Below, piece after piece: positions 38,169-47,795 of a stretch of 64,000 nt of DNA. Each line of letters starts with the position of its first letter. Positions within the stretch are counted from its first letter, which is position 1. Source of the stretch: Symsagittifera roscoffensis. Lineage: Eukaryota; Xenacoelomorpha; Acoela; Convolutidae. A program made the position numbers and the translations under genes. The notes beneath the pieces were generated by a model. That model was given only the letters and a program-made list of their open reading frames with translations. It searched no databases and was not told the DNA's origin. Location of the stretch: contig NC_087070.1 in NCBI RefSeq assembly GCF_963678635.1, forward strand, positions 11,378,539-11,442,538. Direction: 5' to 3'.

Positions 38169-39404
38169 TCAGGCGATGCTCAAGTAGTACTTCTTGTGAA
38201 GATGCACCACTATCTCCGTTTCTGCAAAGACCACATGAAGAATGGCGTACAATTCCCTCGAGCTCAGTTTGCCCCTGTTTGGGTCGTACACCGGCACCGA
38301 GACCTCCAATATTCCTCTTTCAATCATGAAGTCGCGTAGTCTTGTCAGAGCCAATATCACGTGTTCGGGATCAATTGTGTTCCTGTCGTTGACTCTCGTT
38401 ACTAGGAAGCAGAGGTATTTGCCCGGGACTTGTGCCACTGACGGTGGAAGCGCCGCCATGCCTCCCAATCCTGGCCTCTGTCTGAACAGAAACTCTACGT
38501 TCTGGTATTCTCTTTTGAAGTCAGCCTCCAATCTTGATTTGAAACTCATGTCCGCCGTGATGCAGATCGCGCTGGTCCTGTTTGACAGGATGAAGTCGCT
38601 ATCCGTTATCATGATGTTCTCTGAGTATTCATTGGGTATTTCGAATTTCGTTTTGAAATTCCTTCCTATGGTAGGCTCTGGTTCTTCTTCCTCCAGTTCC
38701 AATCCGCTTGTTTCCCTCACTTCCTTGAGCTTCTTTATCATCGAATTTTCGGTGTGGGTAAGTCCTACCCCCACTCCCCGGACAAAAATATTTATCGACG
38801 TCCCCGTCGATGTAGTCGGGTCTGAATTGTCTTTAGGGATGTCCAGTGGCCTGTCTGTTGCTGTCCATCCGAAAAGAGGCTCCGCTGTCTTCATGTACTT
38901 TGCTGCTGATACATCGACTTGCTGCATGCTTTGTCCTTCGTGACCCTCGTCTTTGACATCACGCATCCACTCTAGAATCCTCAAGTTCGTATTCTCCCTC
39001 CTTTCTATTTCACCCTGCTCGAGATCCGTCTCCACTTCTGGCGTCGAGTAATCATCCTGCGGATAATGTCCACCATCGTCAATGACCTGCCATTCCTCTC
39101 CAGCTTCCAGTTCGCCTACGCCTAGTAGTTCATCGCTTAACTTTTCTGGCTGTATCTTATCGATCAAGAAGTCATCCCCGTACCTATTGTACCTCATGCC
39201 TGTGCGTTTACGATTGCCCGTCCTGGTTTGCGGTGGTGTTGGTCGATCCGGTTCCATCCACTTCGGTACCTCGTTTTGCTCTGGGTCGTTCCAGTCTTCT
39301 TCTACAAATGAACCTGTATCCGACTCCACTTCTATCTTTTCGTTGTCGTCCAAACTCAAGTTCTCATTACCATCATTTTTCTCTCTGGTGCCTTTCTCAT
39401 TCAC
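38169..39404 (-). CDS. Macro-domain ORF downstream of and in frame with pol (element 1)
   Basis: 411 codons. The acidic N-terminal half (about 1-190) has no known fold. A conserved block INIFVRGVGVGLTHT follows at about 200. The C-terminal 135 residues match TARG1/OARD1-type macro domains, which remove ADP-ribose from proteins: AICITADMSFKSRLEADFK, GKYLCFLVTRV, ALTRLRDFMIERG, VSVPVYDPNRGKL and AILHVVFAETEI. The Asp of YDPNRG lies where TARG1 has its catalytic Asp. The catalytic-lysine position is Arg here (VTRV) but Lys in element 2 (ATKA). The frame follows pol after a single TGA and has no ATG for about 48 codons (GTG is the first near-cognate), so it is probably made by readthrough, splicing or as a former fusion. 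Confidence 0.8.
   Translation of the reverse strand: MNEKGTREKNDGNENLSLDDNEKIEVESDTGSFVEEDWNDPEQNEVPKWMEPDRPTPPQTRTGNRKRTGMRYNRYGDDFLIDKIQPEKLSDELLGVGELEAGEEWQVIDDGGHYPQDDYSTPEVETDLEQGEIERRENTNLRILEWMRDVKDEGHEGQSMQQVDVSAAKYMKTAEPLFGWTATDRPLDIPKDNSDPTTSTGTSINIFVRGVGVGLTHTENSMIKKLKEVRETSGLELEEEEPEPTIGRNFKTKFEIPNEYSENIMITDSDFILSNRTSAICITADMSFKSRLEADFKREYQNVEFLFRQRPGLGGMAALPPSVAQVPGKYLCFLVTRVNDRNTIDPEHVILALTRLRDFMIERGILEVSVPVYDPNRGKLSSRELYAILHVVFAETEIVVHLHKKYYLSIA
38754..38805 (-). promoter_or_regulatory. Nucleotide-conserved block with internal polypurine-tract copy (element 1)
   Basis: Nearly identical to 61446-61497 in element 2 (GTCCTACCCCCACTCCCCGG on the plus strand) although flanking coding sequence has diverged. 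It contains the polypurine decamer. A central polypurine tract is a plausible role. Confidence 0.5.
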
Positions 39405-39407
39405 TTC

Positions 39408-42400
39408 TCACGCTGGTTCCACCACCAGGTAGTCAAGACCCTCCATGTCTTTCGGCAGGCACCAATCCTCCGGGGACGGAACGTGAGGTTTCAGATTTTC
39501 GTAATGTGCTGCTCGCCCTGTACTCAAGCGATAGAACCTTCCTTGTTGATGTACTTCCGTAATCATGAACGGTCCTCTCCATTTCTTGAGTAGTTTCTTT
39601 GTTCCCTTGGGCGGTATGACGTTTTGAAAGACCCACACGTATTGGCCCACTTCGTATGGCTTTGCTCTCAGTATCTTTTCGTCATATTTCTTGCGTTGCC
39701 TCGTTTGCGCTTGTGCCGTGTTTCTCCGACATAGCTCGTTCAGCTCTTGTTGTCTTTTGATCGCTTCCTTCACGTATGCTTGAGGCGACGTCCTCTTCCC
39801 CTCGTACTCCGGATAGAAGAATGTCAGAGGCATTGCCCTTTCCCTGCCCGTCAACATCATGAAAGGGCTGATACCCGTTGTAGAGTGCTGGGTACTATTG
39901 TAGGCTCCTACTACCTGTGGCAGGTATTTGTCCCAGTCTGTCATGTACCTTGAGCAGTACACCCTGAGCATGTTGACCAGTGTCCTGTTCTGTCTTTCTA
40001 CCAACCCATTGGTCTGTGGATGATAGGTCGTCGAGTGTGCTTGAGCAATGTGTGACCTCTTCATCAATTCTTTTGTTAAGTCCCCCACAAAAGCCTTGCC
40101 GTTGTCTGACTGGAAAGTCATTGGGCAACCATACCGCGATATCCAATGCGTTATCAGGTGATCACATGTTTCTTCTGCTGAGGCTGTCTGGCACGGAACT
40201 GCTTCCGCCAACTTGGTGAAGTGATCTATTATAACTAGTATTTGGTTATAACCCGATTCCGTCATGCAGATTTTCTGATGGTCTATCTGCACTACTTCAT
40301 TGAATTCCGAACTCTCGACAGACTTGAGGGGAAACTTCATCTTCCTTGGGTCTTTTACTTGAAGGCATGCTAGGCAGGCATTCACCCATCTCTCGCAAGC
40401 TTTTCTCATTCCCGGCCAGTCAAACCTGTGAAGTATCCTTTGTTGTACTTTATCTATCCCCTGATGGCCCATTTGGTCGTGTGATCTGAAGAGCACTTCC
40501 GTTTGGTACAGTTGTGGTAGTATGATGAGGTTGTGTTTGTGTAATATCTTTTCCTCATCTCTTCTCTTGCACGCTACCACCCCTTCCGCTGTGTGGTAAA
40601 GTAAGTCTCTCTTTTCTTTGTAGAACTGGCTCAAGATCTTGTAGCTGTCTTCCTCAAGTTCCCCCTTCTCCTTGACTCCAGAATGGATCCATTTGGAGAG
40701 GTTACTTGTCATTTTGTCATTCTTCTGGGCCCTTATTAGGTCAGACAGTCTATATCTCGCCTTAACGTGCTCCTTTAACGCCATGATCTGTCCATTCATC
40801 TCACCAGGATTGTGTATGTCATTGCTCAGTTTCACACATATTATCCTTTTCATGATCTTCATGTCGTCCTCTGGTACCAGATTCGTTCTGACGTTTGAGT
40901 TGCACGATAGTTCCCTAAGAGGCTTTCTTGAAACTGCTATTTTCTCGAGCTCTGTTCCACCTCGTACCTCTTGCATTTCCAGATTGTACGTTCCTGAAGA
41001 TGGATCTGTCTGTAATTCCCTGTCGTGCTGTCTCATCTTCTCTTCCGCCAGTATCATGCATAGACTGTCTTGATCCTCACTGCTCTCGTCCGAGTCTTCA
41101 TCCCATTCTTTACGCTCCCCGGACAATTTTCCTTCTCCGGTTTCGTCTTCTTCCATGAATCTGGACCACTCCCCGGACTCTTGATCTAATCCCAGGTGTT
41201 CAATTTCTTCTCTGAATGTCACTTTCTTATCCCTGACTTTTGTTTGCTCCAGAATTTTTTCGGGGATTTTCTCAACTAGTGATCGCACAACTTCCTTGCT
41301 ATCAGTGGTGATTCCTTTTGAGACGTCAGTATTGTTCACTGTTTTTTCTCTCCGAAGTATGGTTAGTTCCGGTGCCTCCTGACTTTTCCCTTGGATCACG
41401 GGTTTGTCATCCGATAGTTTCTCAAGCAACCTCATTAAGTCTTCATCTATTTGGACCGTTCCCTCCTCTACCTGGGTGAGATCGTGACCTTTTGCCTTGA
41501 GTGTTTCCCTCACGATTTTGGACTTGAGCATTATTCCTACCGGAATCCCTCTGCTTTTCTTCAAGATGGTCTTTTCAAGAGACTCTTTTGGCAATTCGGG
41601 ATGATCTTCAATCGGTTTACCTGATTTGTCCAGCCATCTCGTGAGTGGAAGACTGTCGTATGTTTCTTTGTCCATAAAGGAGAAACCATCTTTGATCTCA
41701 GGTCTGTCCGCCTCTCTTTGTTCTTGTCTCTCGTAGAACTCGGTCTTCTTGCTCAAGCTGTCGGCATTTTGATGTTTGTCTCGCGTTCTATGTTCAATTA
41801 TCATGTTGTATCCGTCCAAGCGAACTATCCATCTCCCAATGTAGCTCTGGTCCATTGAGTACGTTTTCAGCCAGCTTAATGCTCGGTTATCTACTCGCAG
41901 TTTGAAAGGTTCACTGCCTAGGTACGCTCTGTATTTCTCGACAAAGGTGACCACTGCGAACATCTCTGCTTTCGGTGCTCCGTACTTCATTTCTGTGTCA
42001 CTTAGGACTTTGCTCCCGTATGCTATTGGTCTCAAGACTGTCTTCCCATTCCATTCTTGTTCTTGATGGAGAACCCCAGAAATCGCGACTACCGACGCAT
42101 CTGTGTCCAGCACGTACATCCCCTTCTCAGTCGGCATACCCAGTACTGGTGCCTCACATAGCTCTTTCTTTATTCTCTGGAATGACTCTTCTGCTGCGTT
42201 GTTCCACGTGAACTTCTTGCCCTTGTGTCTCATTAATTGTTGCATCGGGTATACCTTGTCCGCGTAGCCTTTGATGAACTCCCTGTAATAGTTAGCGAAG
42301 CCCAGGAAGCTCATCAACTGGTGCTCTGTCTTCGGTGATTTCCAGGTTAGGACTGCTTCCACGGCGTCTGGGTCAGGTCTGATGCCGTGCTTGTCTACCA

Positions 42401-45400
42401 TCCTGCCCAAATATTTTATTGAGTCCTTGAGTATTTCACACTTTGATGGTTTGCACTTCAGCCCCGATCTTTTCATGCACGCGAACACCTCATCAAGTCT
42501 CTCAATGTGGTCTTCTAGTGTTGGCGTTGCTATTACCACGTCGTCCACATAGCACATTACCAGGTTGCCGTACTTCTTCGTCACGCCTATCAGCGCGTGT
42601 GCCATCAGCCGTTGAAACGTGGCTGTGGCATTGCAGAGTCCAAACGGCATCCGTTTCCATTGAAACAGACCTAACTCGCAGGCGAACCCTGTCTTGTCCC
42701 TGTCTTGTTTCCTTAATGGTACCTGCCAAAAAGCCGAGCCTAAATCAAGAGTCGTAAAAAATTTTGCATCACCTAACTTCGAGAGGCTTTCATCAATTCT
42801 AGGTATGGGATAGGCATCCTTCACCGTGACGGAGTTCAGGTATCGAAAGTCACAACAGAACCTCAACTGGTCGCCTTTCTTTTTGGCCATCACTACCCCA
42901 CACGCCCACGGTGACTTGGATGGTTCTATCATGTCATACTCTAGTAACGTCTCGATTTCTTTTCTACACGCGTCCGATTTGTGTGGGGTCATACGCCTCG
43001 CCCCCTCCCTGTGCGGCACCGCGTTTTCCTCAAGTTCTATTTCATGCTCCACAAAATTACAACACCCGATATCCGCCTTATGCCTCGAGAAAACTTCTTC
43101 ATTCCGCTCTAGTACGTCTTTGATGGCTTCGAGCTGTTCATCTTTCAGTTTGCCCCTCAAATGTTCAATCTCCGGCAGAACCGGTTTATCTGTCTGCATC
43201 TCATCTAGTGTGGGTCGCTCTGGAAAGTTTGAACAGCTCGACAGCCCATCGTCCGTTTCTGACTTAAGTGATTTAATTAGGCCTGAAGAATATTTAATTT
43301 TTTGCAATCGTCTCAAGATACAAATTTTATCCCTGTGATTGGGACAATCAACAACTTCATTTTGTTTTAAGTTCTCAATCGTTTCATATCGAGTTTTAAC
43401 CGGCAAAGCATATCCCAGTTTCCTCCCTCTCTGTATCGTGATCGGTATGTCAAGGGTATTCAACAAGACACTGACGCAGAGACCACTCTTCGTTATCGAA
43501 AATGATCTTCCTAAAACAGCAGCACTTTGACTATTAGGGTTTGGAACTATACATACTTGCTTATTGTCACTTAGTTCATTGTAGTTTTTCATCCTCAAGC
43601 TCACGATTGCTGCTTCATTAGCTTTTAGCCTCACTCTCCTACTCAAGAATACCGGTGCTTTGTTTTCATTTGCCATTATTAAATTTACCGGTTTGATTGC
43701 GTACCTCCTATCCGGGTTCCGTATCCTGAACATTGCATTATTTAGATCAATCGTTACGTCGAAATTCCTGATGAAGTCTCTGCCCAAAATGAATTGGTCA
43801 GATTCATCCAGGTTTTCTACCACGATGAAGCTCATCCACAGGTTACGTTCTCCCAAATTGAGGGCTATTATCGGCGTCCTGCCTAGCACCCGAAGGGCCC
43901 CTTTGTTCGCAGCTGACAGCCTTATTCTCGAGTCTATCAAATCATCTTTGTTGAAGCCCATTCGCTCCCAAGTCTCAATAGGTATGACACTCAAGACCGC
44001 TCCCGTGTCAAGTAACCCACGTAACTGAGTCTTCTTTCCACTTATGTCCAACACGTGCCCTGTCACGTCTGCTTCCGTTCCGATGTGCATTGCATCTTCT
44101 TCAAGCATAGCACAGTGTCCAATCGATCTTACTTTCAATTCCTCCTTCCCTACATAGATTTGTCCAATCAGGTCTTCGTCGCATGTTATCATCGTCTTGG
44201 TATAGATGTTGATTCCATCTATGTTTAGCATAACCTCATGTGGACCGTAAGCTTCAGTGTATCTGTTATCAACACGTACCGACTTGCTGCCCCCTCTCGT
44301 GAGTAGTGCCCTGAGCGCTCTAGAAGTAGTTCGTGGACTTATTCCACTCAAGTAGTCTGCATACACGTCAATGTGCATTAACGTCTGGTCGCTCGGCTCG
44401 CTCAAGTTTCTAGTCACCTCGTGGCCGCCCACTGTGATTATCGACATTATTCTTGCTCCGATTTTCGATATTCCAAAGGGTTTACCTGTCACCATTTTCA
44501 CGGTGTTACAATTCCCGTTCTTTGTTGAGCCCGTTCTAGCCTCTGGTACTACGTTCGTTCCGGTTAATGCTTCGTTAAAATTCTGTCTCTCGATCTCCAA
44601 CTTTAGTCGTTGCTCTATTTCTTTCGCAGCCAGATCTTGTTTCACTTTGGCAATTGCTTCCGTCGCCGCTCTCTCATAATTTATCTCTAGAGAGCTCCCG
44701 GCCGCGGACTCTAACGCACCGCTAACATGTGTTACAGCTTTCACTGTCTTCGTCGGCAATTCGGTGTTTGGTGCCCCTAAGTTCCTAGATTCGAACTCGT
44801 TTTGCCTGTTCCGCTGATTCTGCACCGCCGCTAATGCCAACTTATGTTTGGGGTGATTCTGGTCCTTGACCGCTTCCCAGAACAAGGGACAATCCATTCT
44901 GAAGTGCCCCTCCTGGTTACAGAAAAAACATCTGGCGCCTATCTTGATGATTAAGCCATTATAGTACTCGTGTTCCTCCATCTGACTCATGTCCTCCTCA
45001 TCCGGTGCATAACCTAGGCTCTTCATGCCTTGTTTGTACGTTGTGCAGTCAGCCACATGATGATCCGCTGACCCGCAGTTCGCGCATGATCTGCGCTTAT
45101 CCATATCATCTCTAGGTTTGTACCATGATGACCTCTGGGGTTGGCTTCCCCCTTGCGTGTTCCTGTTTTCAGAATATGAGTACTTCTTAGGTTTCATCAG
45201 CATGTATTCTCTTGATTTCTGTCTCATTTCTTCTGGGGTGGGTGCGCTGTCCTTCGACAACGTGTAGTATGTTGCTAACATTGTCCTTAAGTCATCACTT
45301 TTCACCCCATCAATGAACTTCGAGGCAATGCTAAAGTTCCGTCTGTTTGTCGACTCTTCTGGGTCACTCCTCCTTCTCAAGCTCTCGAGGTCATCTAGGA

Positions 45401-46970
45401 ACCGATCTATTGACTCGTCGTCCCTCTGTCTCCATTTTTCAAATCGCATCATCGCTTGATGACCCTTCATGCCTGAGCCGAATCTGTTCAACAGTATTTC
45501 AAAGATTTTGTCCGCGGTGTCGCGTTCTTCTTCTTTCTTCGCAACCACACACTTTAATGCCGTGCCTTCTAAATTGCTGAGTATGGCTGTGCACGCTTGT
45601 CTTTCGTCACTCAAGTTATCTTGCTCTAGATGTAGTCTCATCACTTCCACCCAAGTGTCAATGCATCCATCGGAGTCATCTTTGAATTCTTTTGGCTTCT
45701 TGAATGTTTTTCTTGATTTTCCCTCTCTCCTGTCGCTCGAGTCAGTGTTCCTCGTGGCGAAGGCCTCTAGAGTCCTGTTCATCATCTCCCAAGTGCTGGC
45801 CCATGTCATAGCATCCGGTCCTGAGTTGCTGTTGGCTGTTGAATCTCCCGGACCAGTCGTCGTGTTCGACGTTCCACTCTTCATTATTGTTTTCGCAGCT
45901 GTTGGTGCTATGCTTATCGCATCCCTGGGTATGGGCAACGGTGTCGATTGCCGTTTGTTTCTTTGTGGTTCTACAAAATCAACTCTGGTGCCTTGCGTAC
46001 GATCCGCTGCCGGTCTCTCTTGTGGTGTAGAACCTCTCAAGATTGCATCCAACTTCGCCTGTATTGCACACGAACTCTCTGCTTGACTCTTGCTCATTGT
46101 GTCCATTCTCCTTTCCAGGCTCCCTAATTGGCTGTTAACATCATCATATCGGTTCTTCAACTGTTGCATGTCTGTTTTGATGTTCTTTTCTCGTTCTTCA
46201 TTGGTGGCCTCTACCTTGTCTGACATTTCCTTGAGTCTCTCCTCTGTTGCCTTAGCTAGGTTAAAATAACTGTCTAGATACTCGTGCTTGTTGTATCTTA
46301 TCTCCTTTTTTATCACCTCTCTGTCTTCTTCACTGTTCTTAAGTCTTTTGTCGATCTGATTTAATTTCGCCAACAAATCGCCCAGCTCAATGTTAGTCTC
46401 TTCATGGTCAGCCGTGGGTTTCTCTTCGGCCATAGCCTCTGCTTTAGCTTGTTCCTCATTCTGGCCGGTTTCTGTCGCTTTCGTGCTCACTGTACCAAAT
46501 GTTCGTGCTCTTTCTGCTTTTGGCTCTTCAGTCACGTTTTCTTTCGTTTTTATTCCGAACATTATTCCCAATTTTTCCGTAAAAGATGTCCTCTTTACTT
46601 GAGAGTCTTCTCTCACCGTTTCTTCGGTGTTGCCTATTGCATCTTCCGCGTCATCTATCGGTGAGAACTCTATGGGTTTCTGGTTCGGTTCCTCTGTATT
46701 GGGCATTGGAGTTGACTCTGTCGCCATCTTCCCTGTTTCATCCACACTTTGATCGGGTGTCTCTAGATCAATCTCGATGGTGGGTTCTACTCTCTCCCCT
46801 TCCGTGCCCTCTTTCGCCCTGTTCTCCGCTGTACTCCTTGTGCTGACCATGTTAACTGAAAAGTTCTTCTTTGTTATCTTCGGACCCATTGGTGTTGCTT
46901 TGCTTAGCGACGAATTATACTTTGCTTCGGTCGATCTTTTTTCAGCTACCGGTACCCTGCTCCGCCTCAT
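39408..46970 (-). CDS. gag-pol: Gag-Pro-Pol polyprotein of element 1, single 2520-aa ORF
   Basis: Starts at ATG 46970 with a charged, partly coiled-coil Gag. The nucleocapsid has two CX2CX4HX4C knuckles: CANCGSADHHVADC (about 628) and CFFCNQEGHFRMDC (about 679). The aspartic protease has LLDTGAVLSVIP (about 987). The reverse transcriptase has FTTLDLGSAFWQV and YVDDVVIA (about 1472). RNase H begins at VLDTDASVVAISG (about 1620). The integrase has a zinc H2C2 module (about 2170-2210) and a DDE core: QIDHQK (about 2227), SDNGKAF (about 2287) and GLVERQNR (about 2323). A GPY/F-like module follows (KWRGPFMITEVHQQGRFYRL). It ends in TGA directly followed in frame by the macro ORF. Gag and Pol are fused with no frameshift, and all catalytic residues seen are intact. 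Confidence 0.97.
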   Translation of the reverse strand: MRRSRVPVAEKRSTEAKYNSSLSKATPMGPKITKKNFSVNMVSTRSTAENRAKEGTEGERVEPTIEIDLETPDQSVDETGKMATESTPMPNTEEPNQKPIEFSPIDDAEDAIGNTEETVREDSQVKRTSFTEKLGIMFGIKTKENVTEEPKAERARTFGTVSTKATETGQNEEQAKAEAMAEEKPTADHEETNIELGDLLAKLNQIDKRLKNSEEDREVIKKEIRYNKHEYLDSYFNLAKATEERLKEMSDKVEATNEEREKNIKTDMQQLKNRYDDVNSQLGSLERRMDTMSKSQAESSCAIQAKLDAILRGSTPQERPAADRTQGTRVDFVEPQRNKRQSTPLPIPRDAISIAPTAAKTIMKSGTSNTTTGPGDSTANSNSGPDAMTWASTWEMMNRTLEAFATRNTDSSDRREGKSRKTFKKPKEFKDDSDGCIDTWVEVMRLHLEQDNLSDERQACTAILSNLEGTALKCVVAKKEEERDTADKIFEILLNRFGSGMKGHQAMMRFEKWRQRDDESIDRFLDDLESLRRRSDPEESTNRRNFSIASKFIDGVKSDDLRTMLATYYTLSKDSAPTPEEMRQKSREYMLMKPKKYSYSENRNTQGGSQPQRSSWYKPRDDMDKRRSCANCGSADHHVADCTTYKQGMKSLGYAPDEEDMSQMEEHEYYNGLIIKIGARCFFCNQEGHFRMDCPLFWEAVKDQNHPKHKLALAAVQNQRNRQNEFESRNLGAPNTELPTKTVKAVTHVSGALESAAGSSLEINYERAATEAIAKVKQDLAAKEIEQRLKLEIERQNFNEALTGTNVVPEARTGSTKNGNCNTVKMVTGKPFGISKIGARIMSIITVGGHEVTRNLSEPSDQTLMHIDVYADYLSGISPRTTSRALRALLTRGGSKSVRVDNRYTEAYGPHEVMLNIDGINIYTKTMITCDEDLIGQIYVGKEELKVRSIGHCAMLEEDAMHIGTEADVTGHVLDISGKKTQLRGLLDTGAVLSVIPIETWERMGFNKDDLIDSRIRLSAANKGALRVLGRTPIIALNLGERNLWMSFIVVENLDESDQFILGRDFIRNFDVTIDLNNAMFRIRNPDRRYAIKPVNLIMANENKAPVFLSRRVRLKANEAAIVSLRMKNYNELSDNKQVCIVPNPNSQSAAVLGRSFSITKSGLCVSVLLNTLDIPITIQRGRKLGYALPVKTRYETIENLKQNEVVDCPNHRDKICILRRLQKIKYSSGLIKSLKSETDDGLSSCSNFPERPTLDEMQTDKPVLPEIEHLRGKLKDEQLEAIKDVLERNEEVFSRHKADIGCCNFVEHEIELEENAVPHREGARRMTPHKSDACRKEIETLLEYDMIEPSKSPWACGVVMAKKKGDQLRFCCDFRYLNSVTVKDAYPIPRIDESLSKLGDAKFFTTLDLGSAFWQVPLRKQDRDKTGFACELGLFQWKRMPFGLCNATATFQRLMAHALIGVTKKYGNLVMCYVDDVVIATPTLEDHIERLDEVFACMKRSGLKCKPSKCEILKDSIKYLGRMVDKHGIRPDPDAVEAVLTWKSPKTEHQLMSFLGFANYYREFIKGYADKVYPMQQLMRHKGKKFTWNNAAEESFQRIKKELCEAPVLGMPTEKGMYVLDTDASVVAISGVLHQEQEWNGKTVLRPIAYGSKVLSDTEMKYGAPKAEMFAVVTFVEKYRAYLGSEPFKLRVDNRALSWLKTYSMDQSYIGRWIVRLDGYNMIIEHRTRDKHQNADSLSKKTEFYERQEQREADRPEIKDGFSFMDKETYDSLPLTRWLDKSGKPIEDHPELPKESLEKTILKKSRGIPVGIMLKSKIVRETLKAKGHDLTQVEEGTVQIDEDLMRLLEKLSDDKPVIQGKSQEAPELTILRREKTVNNTDVSKGITTDSKEVVRSLVEKIPEKILEQTKVRDKKVTFREEIEHLGLDQESGEWSRFMEEDETGEGKLSGERKEWDEDSDESSEDQDSLCMILAEEKMRQHDRELQTDPSSGTYNLEMQEVRGGTELEKIAVSRKPLRELSCNSNVRTNLVPEDDMKIMKRIICVKLSNDIHNPGEMNGQIMALKEHVKARYRLSDLIRAQKNDKMTSNLSKWIHSGVKEKGELEEDSYKILSQFYKEKRDLLYHTAEGVVACKRRDEEKILHKHNLIILPQLYQTEVLFRSHDQMGHQGIDKVQQRILHRFDWPGMRKACERWVNACLACLQVKDPRKMKFPLKSVESSEFNEVVQIDHQKICMTESGYNQILVIIDHFTKLAEAVPCQTASAEETCDHLITHWISRYGCPMTFQSDNGKAFVGDLTKELMKRSHIAQAHSTTYHPQTNGLVERQNRTLVNMLRVYCSRYMTDWDKYLPQVVGAYNSTQHSTTGISPFMMLTGRERAMPLTFFYPEYEGKRTSPQAYVKEAIKRQQELNELCRRNTAQAQTRQRKKYDEKILRAKPYEVGQYVWVFQNVIPPKGTKKLLKKWRGPFMITEVHQQGRFYRLSTGRAAHYENLKPHVPSPEDWCLPKDMEGLDYLVVEPA

Positions 46971-47261
46971 TATTTACAATTGTTATTATTTACAATATTA
47001 TTATCTACAAAAATTCTATTCTAAGGTTTAAAAACTCCAAGGAAAAAGAAATTAATAATTCGCTAAAAACAATTTTTCTTGAACTCTTGTAAGCTCTTTC
47101 GTGTTAGGTTAGGATAGGGAACGTGTTGAACGTGTTGTTATACTTGGTGCTTCAACCTAACCTATTACTTTTGTAGTACCCTCTTCCTAATGCTGTTCCA
47201 AGACTTTCTCTTTACCGTCCCAAGACCGTTCAGCGTTGTCCCAGTACTTCTCGTTGGTACC

Positions 47262-47795
47262 TTTAGACCAGCGTCCCAAGACCAATGGCCCAAGGCTAAC
47301 GTCCCAAGACCAACGTCCCAAGACTAACGTCCCAAGACCAACGTCCCAAGACTAACGTCCCAAGACCAATGGCCCAAGACTAATGTCCCAAGACTAACGT
47401 CCCAAGACCAATGTCCCAAGACTAACGTCCCAAGACCAATGGCCCAAGACTAATGTCCCAAGACCAATGGCCCAAGACCAACGTCCCAAGACTAATGGCC
47501 CAAGACCAACGTCCCAAGACTAACGTCCCAAGACCAATGGCCCAAGACCAATGTCCCAAGACTAACGTCCCAAGACCAATGGCCCAAGACTAATGTCCCA
47601 AGACTAACGTCCCAAGACCAATGTCCCAAGACCAATGTCCCAAGACCAATGTCCCAAGACCAATGGCCCAAGACTAACGTCCCAAGACCAATGGCCCAAG
47701 ACCAATGTCCCAAGACTAACGTCCCAAGACCAATGGCCCAAGACTAATGTCCCAAGACTAACGTCCCAAGACCAATGTCCCAAGACCGCTTCGCA
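47262..47795. repeat. 14-bp minisatellite in the element 1 leader
   Basis: About 38 units of GKCCCAAGACYAAY, with two main variants (GTCCCAAGACCAAC and GGCCCAAGACTAAT) in irregular order. Degenerate units continue to about 47910 and back to about 47190. Confidence 0.95.

Noticed and set aside
39405-39407. TGA as selenocysteine or reassigned Cys codon
   Set aside because: TGA also replaces Trp in element 2 (51983), TAG and TAA stops occur there too, and the EB1 gene ends with TGA; ordinary nonsense or readthrough is simpler.
47262-47795. Regular short repeats resembling a CRISPR array
   Set aside because: Units are contiguous 14-mers with no unique spacers, inside the leader of a eukaryotic retrotransposon; it is a minisatellite.
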